From Candidatus Woesearchaeota archaeon (GTDB lineage: Archaea > Nanobdellota > Nanobdellia > Woesearchaeales > UBA525): DNA of 42,675 nt. The position numbers and the translations under genes are program-made. The notes below the pieces were generated by a model. It was not told the DNA's origin. It made no database searches and saw only the letters and a program-made list of their open reading frames with translations. Where the stretch lies: positions 1-42,675 of the forward strand of contig JACWAN010000096.1 in NCBI GenBank assembly GCA_014874255.1, in the 5' to 3' direction. Below are positions 37,185 through 42,675 of the stretch, in pieces; within the stretch, counting starts at the first letter, position 1; each line of letters opens with the position of its first letter.

Positions 37185-37994
37185 ATGGTTCAAGAACGCC
37201 CTTCCTCGGAAAAACAAAAAATCAAGGTTGTCATCCTCTGCGGCGGCTTCGGCACGCGGCTCAAGGAGCAGACGGAGTTCATCCCGAAGCCGATGGTGCG
37301 CGTCGGCGACCAGCCGATCCTCTGGCACATCATGAAGATCTACGACCACTTCGGCTTCAAGGAGTTCGTCCTCCCGCTCGGCTACAAGGGGGAGATGATC
37401 AAGGACTTCTTCGTCAACTACAACTGGAAGCAGGCGGATTTCACGCTCGACATACGCAAAGGGACCCCGCTCATCCATGATGGCGGAAGGTGCGAGGACT
37501 GGACCGTCCATTTCGTCGAGACCGGCCTCAACACCAAGACCGCGCTCCGCGTCAAGCTCGCGAGCCGCCTCCTCAAGGACGACGAGCGCTTCATGCTCAC
37601 CTACGGCGACGGCGTGGCGGACATCGACATCGGGAAGCTCCTCGAGTTCCACAAGAAGAAAGCGAAAGAGGGCGCGGTGGCGACGATCTCCGGCTTCGCA
37701 CCGACGCACCGCTTCGGCATCGTCGAGCACAAGGACGGCCTCGTGGTCGAATTCAAGGAGAAGCCGCGCATGATCGACCGAGTCAACTGCGGCTTCATGG
37801 TCTTCGAGCGCGCCGCCCTGGAATACTTCGACGGCGAGGACATCATGCTCGAGGAGCTCCTGCCGCGCATCGCCGCGGACGGCAAGCTCGCCCTCTATGC
37901 GCACGAAGGCGAGTGGCACGCGATGGACACGCAGCGGGACTACGAGGAGCTGAACAGGCTCTGGAACGAGGAACCCGACTGGAAGGTCTGGTGA
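37185..37994 (+). CDS. rfbF: Glucose-1-phosphate cytidylyltransferase
   Basis: 269 residues. Makes CDP-glucose from CTP and glucose-1-phosphate, the entry to CDP-3,6-dideoxyhexoses. The nucleotidyltransferase signature is VVILCGGFGTRLKEQTEFIPKPM (shown here as GGFGTRL, then IPKPM), followed by the RfbF-specific ILWHIMKIYDHFGF, FFVNYNW and VHFVETGLNTKTALRVK. The metal Asp is in TYGDGVADI, and the C-terminal TQRDYEELNRLW is also characteristic. An N-terminal extension of about 14 polar residues precedes the first strand. Its own TATA box gives a leaderless start at 37185. rfbG follows after about 100 bp with a separate promoter. Confidence 0.93.
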   Translation: MVQERPSSEKQKIKVVILCGGFGTRLKEQTEFIPKPMVRVGDQPILWHIMKIYDHFGFKEFVLPLGYKGEMIKDFFVNYNWKQADFTLDIRKGTPLIHDGGRCEDWTVHFVETGLNTKTALRVKLASRLLKDDERFMLTYGDGVADIDIGKLLEFHKKKAKEGAVATISGFAPTHRFGIVEHKDGLVVEFKEKPRMIDRVNCGFMVFERAALEYFDGEDIMLEELLPRIAADGKLALYAHEGEWHAMDTQRDYEELNRLWNEEPDWKVW

Positions 37995-38060
37995 GGCCGT
38001 CCGTCCGGACGGGAGATCGTTCTCGCTCTCAGCAACGGGAATCTCGCGCCGCGACCTGAA

Positions 38061-38070
38061 AATATATAAA
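38061..38070 (+). promoter_or_regulatory. TATA box of rfbGH
   Basis: AATATATAAA is centred 27 bp upstream of the rfbG ATG at 38093, so rfbG has its own leaderless promoter in addition to any read-through from rfbF. Confidence 0.65.
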
Positions 38071-38092
38071 CCGCGGGAGAGCACCATTTCCC

Positions 38093-39184
38093 ATGAGCGT
38101 CGACGGTCCATTCAACGGTTTCTTCCGGGGAAAGAAGGTCCTCATCACCGGCCACACGGGGTTCAAGGGCTCGTGGCTCGCCCTCTGGCTGACCGAGCTC
38201 GGAGCGGACGTGACCGGCTTCTCGCTCGACCCGCCCACCGAGCCGAACCTCTTCAAGGAGATCAGGCTGAAGAAGCGGATAAAGGATGTGCGAGGCGACA
38301 TTCGCGACCTGGCAGCCCTCGAGAAGGCGTTCTCGGAGAGCCGGCCGGAGATCGTGTTCCACCTCGCCGCCCAGCCCATCGTCCGAACGTCATATGACGA
38401 TCCCATCACGACCTATACGAGCAACGCCATCGGCACGCTCAACGTCCTCGAAGCGGTGCGCCGCACGCCCAGCGTGGCCGCCGCGATCATGATAACGACC
38501 GACAAGGTCTATCGCAACGAGGAAACCTTCTACGGCTTCCGCGAGCTCGACCCCCTCGGCGGACATGATCCCTACAGCGCGAGCAAGGCCTGCGCGGAGA
38601 TCATCATCGAGTCGCACCGCAAGTCGTTCTTCGCGGGGAAGCGGGTCGCTTCTGTCAGGGCGGGCAACGTCATCGGCGGCGGGGACTGGGCGAAGGACCG
38701 GATCATCCCCGACCTCGTCCGGGCATTCGCCGAAGGGAAATCGCTTGAGATGAGGAACCCGTCGGCGACGCGGCCCTGGCAGCACGTCCTCGAGCCGCTC
38801 AGCGGCTACCTCTGGCTCGCCGCGCAGATGGTCACGGGGAAAGCCGAGGCCGGCGCTTGGAACTTCGGTCCCGCCGAAGAGGACGCGATCCCTGTCGAGC
38901 GCATCGTCAAGAAGGCAATCGATGCATGGGGCGGCGGTTCCTATTCCGTCGCGAAGGACGCGGCCGCGGTCCATGAGGCCGCCTTCCTCAAGCTTGATTG
39001 CAGCAAGGCGCACGCGCTCCTGCATTGGCACCCCGTCTACGGCGTCGACGACGCCGTCAGTGAGACGATTGGCTGGTACAAGGCGCATCTCGACGGCCGG
39101 GACGTGCTGGCCCTGACGCTGAAACAGATAGCGGACTATACTGCATGTGCACGCGCGAAGGGCCTCGCGTGGGCGGGAAGATGA
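38093..39184 (+). CDS. rfbG: CDP-glucose 4,6-dehydratase
   Basis: 363 residues, extended SDR. Converts CDP-glucose to CDP-4-keto-6-deoxyglucose. Family-specific motifs: FFRGKKVLITGHTGFKGSWL (NAD site GHTGFKG), the HLAAQPIVRTSYDDP loop, TTDKVYRNEE (the Thr-Asp-Lys typical of RfbG), YSASKACAE with the catalytic Tyr and Lys, and RAGNVIGGGDWAKDRIIPDL. Length is normal. Its stop overlaps the rfbH start (ATGA at 39181-39184). Confidence 0.94.
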   Translation: MSVDGPFNGFFRGKKVLITGHTGFKGSWLALWLTELGADVTGFSLDPPTEPNLFKEIRLKKRIKDVRGDIRDLAALEKAFSESRPEIVFHLAAQPIVRTSYDDPITTYTSNAIGTLNVLEAVRRTPSVAAAIMITTDKVYRNEETFYGFRELDPLGGHDPYSASKACAEIIIESHRKSFFAGKRVASVRAGNVIGGGDWAKDRIIPDLVRAFAEGKSLEMRNPSATRPWQHVLEPLSGYLWLAAQMVTGKAEAGAWNFGPAEEDAIPVERIVKKAIDAWGGGSYSVAKDAAAVHEAAFLKLDCSKAHALLHWHPVYGVDDAVSETIGWYKAHLDGRDVLALTLKQIADYTACARAKGLAWAGR

Positions 39185-40503
39185 GCGGCGAAACGCGCTC
39201 CGGCCTCCGGGAGCGCATCCGGAAGCTCGTCCGCGAGTACCACGAGCGGTTCCCGCCCCGCATCCCGGACAGCCTCGTCCCGGTGAGCGGCAAGATCTAC
39301 GGCGACGAGGAGCTCGTCAACCTCGTCGACGCCGCCCTCGACGGGTGGTGGACGGACGGACGCTTCGGCCAGGAGTTCTCGGACGCCCTCGCGTCGTACG
39401 TCGGGCTCAAGGAGGCCGTCCTCGTCAATTCCGGCAGCTCGGCGAACCTCATCGCCTTCATGACGCTCACCTCGCCGCTCCTCTCGAAACGCAGGATACT
39501 CCCTGGCGACGAGGTCATCTGTACCGCCGCCGCCTTTCCGACGACGGTGAACCCGATACTCCAGGCGGGCTGCGTTCCCGTCTTCGTCGACGTACGCCTC
39601 GAGACGCACAACATCGACACGACAAGGCTCGAAGCGGCGCTCTCGCCGAAGACGAAAGCGGTCTTCATCGCCCACACCCTCGGCAACCCGTTCGACCTTG
39701 CGGCGGTGAAAGCGTTCTGCGAACAGCACGGGCTGTGGCTCATCGAGGACTGCTGCGACGCCCTCGGCGCGCGGTTCGACAGCCGTCCGGTCGGGACCTT
39801 CGGCGACCTCGCCACCTTCAGCTTCTACCCCGCCCACCAGATAACTGCCGGCGAAGGCGGCGCCGTCGTCACGGACAACGCGCTGCTCGCCAAGATCGCC
39901 CGTTCCTTCCGGGACTGGGGACGCGACTGCTGGTGCCCGACGGGGAAGGACAACACGTGCGGCGCCCGCTTCAACCAGCAGCACGGCACCCTGCCGTTCG
40001 GCTACGACCACAAGTATGTCTACTCGCATCTCGGCTACAACCTCAAGCTCACCGACTTCCAGGCCGCGATCGGCGTGGCGCAGCTCAAGAGGCTGCCCGG
40101 CTTCGTCGAGCGGCGGAAGCAGAACCATGCCGCGCTCTCCGCGTTCTTCACGGAGAACGGGTTCGACCGTTTCTTCATCCTCCCCGAAGCGGATGCGCGG
40201 GCCGAGCCCTCCTGGTTCGGCTTCACGCTCGTCATCAAGGACGGGGTGCCGTTCACCCGCGCCGAACTCCTGGCGCACCTCAACGAGGAAGGCGTCCAGA
40301 CGCGGCTCGTCTTCGCCGGGAACGTCACGCGGCAGCCGTATTTCGTCAAGAGCGCATATCCGTACCGCGTCGTCGGCGGGCTCGTCAACACCGACCGGAT
40401 CATGAACGACGCGTTCTGGATCGGCGTCTACCCCGGCATCGACGAGGAGAAGATCAACCGTATCCGTGATGCATTCGCGACGTTCCTTGAGAGATATCCA
40501 TAG
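39181..40503 (+). CDS. rfbH: CDP-4-keto-6-deoxyglucose 3-dehydrase (E1)
   Basis: 440 residues. A PMP- and [2Fe-2S]-dependent member of the sugar aminotransferase fold that removes the C-3 hydroxyl of CDP-4-keto-6-deoxyglucose. The usual PLP lysine is replaced by His219 in FYPAHQITAGEGGA, the hallmark of E1. The iron-sulfur ligands follow the exact spacing C192-X57-C250-X-C252-X7-C260 (DCCDALG and DCWCPTGKDNTC). Sugar-site segments TWTDGRFG-like WWTDGRFG and GYNLKLTDFQAAIG are present. The start at 39181 follows from the ATGA overlap with rfbG. The partner reductase E3 (RfbI, a flavin/2Fe-2S protein) is not in the window and may lie beyond it or be replaced by another electron donor. Confidence 0.95.
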   Translation: MSGETRSGLRERIRKLVREYHERFPPRIPDSLVPVSGKIYGDEELVNLVDAALDGWWTDGRFGQEFSDALASYVGLKEAVLVNSGSSANLIAFMTLTSPLLSKRRILPGDEVICTAAAFPTTVNPILQAGCVPVFVDVRLETHNIDTTRLEAALSPKTKAVFIAHTLGNPFDLAAVKAFCEQHGLWLIEDCCDALGARFDSRPVGTFGDLATFSFYPAHQITAGEGGAVVTDNALLAKIARSFRDWGRDCWCPTGKDNTCGARFNQQHGTLPFGYDHKYVYSHLGYNLKLTDFQAAIGVAQLKRLPGFVERRKQNHAALSAFFTENGFDRFFILPEADARAEPSWFGFTLVIKDGVPFTRAELLAHLNEEGVQTRLVFAGNVTRQPYFVKSAYPYRVVGGLVNTDRIMNDAFWIGVYPGIDEEKINRIRDAFATFLERYP

Positions 40504-40512
40504 GCCTTGACG

Positions 40513-41493
40513 ATGAGACCGCTCCTCACCATCGGCATCCTCGTCTACAACAAGAAGCCATACCTCAAGACGCTCCTCGACCAGACGATCGCCCAGATCG
40601 CCGAGGGCGGCCTCGAACGCGAGGTGGAGATTGTCGTCTCGGACAACGCCTCGACCGACGGCACTCAAGCGCTGATGCGCGGCTACATGCGCAGGAAGCT
40701 CCCCTATCTCCGCTCCAACCGGAACCCGCGCAACCTCGGGTTCCACGGCAACATCCTCAAGGAGGTCGAGCTGGCCCGCGGCAAGTACCTCTGGTTCATG
40801 GGCGACGACGAGCTCCTCCCCGGCGGGCTGGCGCGCCTGCTCGGCATCATCAAGGAGAACGACCGCAACGACCCGGTCTTCCTCATGTCCATCGCGAACT
40901 CGAAGGAACGGAAGGTGTGGCGTTCCACGCTCTTCAAATCGCTCGGCTTCATCCTCCCGAACAGCGCGAACATGAGCACGACCATCCTGCCGGTCGCGCC
41001 GGCAAAACAAATCAGGAAGGACCTACTCCGAAAACGCGAGGTCAATAAGATATGGACGCACAACCAGTTCAGCCTCCTCCTCGGCGCCAGGCCGGGCTCG
41101 GAATATGTCCTCTTCACGAACGACGTCTTCACGTACATGACGCACTTCGCGAAGGGGACACGGCCCGGGGCGTACGGCCACCTCACGAACAAGGAGGACT
41201 ATTACGACCTGCTGCTCTATGTCGACCAGCACGCAGGCACCGACCTCTTCCGACGGCTGCCGAAGGCGTTCGAATTCCTCGTCTTCGTGCCCGTCGTCGA
41301 GGCCTTCAACCCGGAAGGGGAGAAGGTGCGCGCGGAGATCCGCGAGATGCGCAAGAGATACGGCTTGCCGCTGCTCTTCCTGACCTCACTCATCCTCCTA
41401 CTGCCGCACTGGTTCCGGAGGCTCCTAGCGGACACCGGCTACCTCGTCTACGGCCAGAGATACGCGACGTTCAGGCGACGTCTCCTGAGCTAA
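40513..41493 (+). CDS. Family 2 glycosyltransferase
   Basis: 326 residues. It opens with LTIGILVYNKKPYLKTLL, has VVSDNASTDGTQALM for the donor site, NLGFHGNILKEV and the DxD equivalent in WFMGDDELLPGG. A hydrophobic segment near the C-terminus (LPLLFLTSLILLLPHW) may bring it to the membrane. It resembles abequosyl/dideoxyhexosyl transferases of O-antigen clusters in general layout. It starts 9 bp after rfbH and is probably co-transcribed, so it is a good candidate to transfer the CDP-activated dideoxysugar. Its last 4 bp overlap the end of the opposite GT2 gene. Confidence 0.87.
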   Translation: MRPLLTIGILVYNKKPYLKTLLDQTIAQIAEGGLEREVEIVVSDNASTDGTQALMRGYMRRKLPYLRSNRNPRNLGFHGNILKEVELARGKYLWFMGDDELLPGGLARLLGIIKENDRNDPVFLMSIANSKERKVWRSTLFKSLGFILPNSANMSTTILPVAPAKQIRKDLLRKREVNKIWTHNQFSLLLGARPGSEYVLFTNDVFTYMTHFAKGTRPGAYGHLTNKEDYYDLLLYVDQHAGTDLFRRLPKAFEFLVFVPVVEAFNPEGEKVRAEIREMRKRYGLPLLFLTSLILLLPHWFRRLLADTGYLVYGQRYATFRRRLLS

Positions 41494-42566
41494 TCGTCGA
41501 ACAGGATGTCTCTCGCACCCTTCTCCTTGTTTTCCTTCAGGAATTCTTGTACGCCGACCACTTTCCGTCTCCTGAACAGGTTCATGAACTTGACGTAGAT
41601 ATATCTATAAGTGAGATTCGCGGCTTTCATGAGGGTTTTCACCTTTATGAGGATGAACGTTACCCTGTACGGAAAGGTGTATTTCCCTACGCTCGAAAGA
41701 TATCCTTTTGTCTCGTCGAGTATCATCTGCAGCTCCTTCCGCTCGCAACCATCCTCCTCGATGGTCGCAAAATAGAAGATGACATACACGAGGAAATTAT
41801 GGTATGTCGCGCGTACGGCTGTTTTGTAGTCCTCCTCTGAGATGAAGCCTGTTTCCCGCAGTTGTTTGAACGTGCGCGAAAGCTTCACATGGATGAGCAA
41901 GGCCGTCCGCTTGCTCGCTACAGATCCCTCCTGCGTCGCGAGGATCTTTGGATGGACTATCACATACGCCGTTCTCACGGTTTTGAGCGCGTAGAATTGC
42001 AGGGCGACGTGCATGAAATCATGGTATCTCTCCGGCAAATCGGCTTTTATCGTCTCATAGGACGCTTTACTGATGATGTTCGCCCCGATGAACGACATAG
42101 GCATAGGGTTCTTGACGAAGAAGTCCTTGATGCGGCCTTTCCCACGAAGCTCGGGAGGTCCTTTCCAGAAAAGGGTCCCTTCTCGGTGCAGAGTCCTGAA
42201 CTCCACCATCGCGTAGTCCGGACGCCTTCTGCGCAGCGTCTTCACAACTGAGCCTATCGCTCCCTTCATGAAATAATCATCGTCTCCGATGAACCAGCAA
42301 TATTCGCCCCGTGCTTTCTCCAATACCGCGATGAAATTCCGGTCGAAGCCGATGTTCTCCCCGTTCCGGTGATACGATATGAATTTGTGCCGCTTCGAAT
42401 ATCCTTTGACCATCTCTTCCGTTCCGTCTGTCGAGGCGTTGTCGGAGATGCAGAGCTCGACGGCGGTATTCATGGACGATGCTTCTCTTATCACACTTGC
42501 TATCAGCCGCTCCAAGAACCGCTTCCGGTTGTACGTGGGGACGCAGATGGAGAGTATCTTTTTCAT
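41490..42566 (-). CDS. Family 2 glycosyltransferase
   Basis: 358 residues. LSICVPTYNRKRFLERLI, CISDNASTDGTEEM, NIGFDRNFIAVLE and the DxD region WFIGDDDYFMKG show the same GT-A plan as the neighbour at 40513, but the rest differs. The C-terminal third has an aromatic stretch (VYVIFYFATIE) and a basic region (FMNLFRRRK). It is convergent with the other GT2 with a 4-bp overlap. Base composition is lower in G+C than rfbFGH, and the gene faces the other way, so it may have come from another glycan locus. Acceptor and donor are unknown. Confidence 0.87.
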   Translation of the reverse strand: MKKILSICVPTYNRKRFLERLIASVIREASSMNTAVELCISDNASTDGTEEMVKGYSKRHKFISYHRNGENIGFDRNFIAVLEKARGEYCWFIGDDDYFMKGAIGSVVKTLRRRRPDYAMVEFRTLHREGTLFWKGPPELRGKGRIKDFFVKNPMPMSFIGANIISKASYETIKADLPERYHDFMHVALQFYALKTVRTAYVIVHPKILATQEGSVASKRTALLIHVKLSRTFKQLRETGFISEEDYKTAVRATYHNFLVYVIFYFATIEEDGCERKELQMILDETKGYLSSVGKYTFPYRVTFILIKVKTLMKAANLTYRYIYVKFMNLFRRRKVVGVQEFLKENKEKGARDILFDD

Positions 42567-42585
42567 CTTGGACCACTCGTCAGCG

Positions 42586-42674
42586 GTTCTTTACGCGCGC
42601 TTCGCCTCTGCACGTGAACGCCGCGTTGCTTCAGCTCGTGGAAGGAGTGCGAGGGCGAAGCGCGTGTTACGAAC
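42586..42674. repeat. Inverted-repeat element at the window end
   Basis: GTTCTTTACGCGCGCTTCGCC at about 42586-42606 is the imperfect inverse of GGCGAAGCGCGTGTTACGAAC at 42654-42674; the 11-bp arms CGCGCTTCGCC (42596-42606) and GGCGAAGCGCG (42654-42664) match perfectly. About 90 bp in total. It lies upstream of the GT2 start and may be another small palindromic element. No gene is visible in 42567-42675. Confidence 0.5.
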
Positions 42675-42675
42675 G

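Noticed and set aside
39136-41010. 624-codon minus frame
   Set aside because: Shadow of rfbH and the GT2, which carry diagnostic motifs.
1-42675. CRISPR arrays, tRNA and rRNA genes
   Set aside because: No regularly spaced repeats, cloverleaf or rRNA-like sequence was recognised by eye in either strand.

Overview
The window looks like a chromosomal segment of a G+C-rich archaeon, plausibly of the DPANN/Woesearchaeota type; that placement is inference, since there is no rRNA here. The archaeal signs are: an AglB/STT3 oligosaccharyltransferase; A/T-rich TATA boxes (TTTATAAA, TTTAAAAA) centred about 26-30 bp upstream of many start codons, which implies leaderless mRNAs, mixed with genes that have a GGTGG-type Shine-Dalgarno; class II ribonucleotide reductases next to a cobalamin adenosyltransferase; an FmdE-family protein; and winged-helix proteins anchored in the membrane. 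The high G+C produces very long antisense shadow frames, which were left out. No rRNA, tRNA or CRISPR array was seen.

Layout. 1-480: end of an unknown gene and a small membrane protein with an apparent frameshift. 643-3480 (-): a cysteine-poor class II ribonucleotide reductase followed by cobO. 3664-8448 (+): a metal/metalloid and sulfur island (ArsR regulator with a palindromic operator, thioredoxin-like protein, ArsP-type permease, CDF exporter, two TauE/SafE-type exporters, FmdE-like protein). 8475-8995: a permease remnant, a repeat and a 45-residue membrane protein. 9112-12495 (-): a second, complete class II reductase of the large bacterial type. 13029-18503: an ABC exporter pair, a radical SAM/methyltransferase pair and a small membrane protein. 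18644-24317: a two-HTH Lrp-like regulator, glyA, a two-domain ThyX, a membrane-anchored winged-helix protein and a nucleoside deoxyribosyltransferase. 24344-42566: surface and glycan genes.

How the genes work together. The two RNRs, CobO, GlyA, ThyX-like protein and deoxyribosyltransferase form a B12- and folate-dependent deoxynucleotide set. From 25595 on, the genes make, transfer and attach a surface glycan: sugar epimerase, polyprenyl-type GT2, AglB, GT4, FkbM methyltransferase, SDR, an acetohydroxyacid-synthase-like ThDP enzyme, then RfbF-RfbG-RfbH and two GT2s. RfbFGH is the CDP-3,6-dideoxyhexose route, and RfbH keeps the diagnostic His and the exact C-X57-C-X-C-X7-C iron-sulfur spacing. 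With the ThDP enzyme beside it, the cluster resembles the yersiniose (two-carbon-branched 3,6-dideoxyhexose) pathway. This is the most notable predicted system in the window.

Intergenic DNA carries several non-coding repeat families. Three elements of about 165 bp with GGCTCTTAGGCAAAT-type terminal inverted repeats are each flanked by a perfect 9-bp target duplication. Two elements have ATCATCGCC ends and share internal modules with the first family. Three copies of a structured element have terminal stems that stay paired although their sequences differ.
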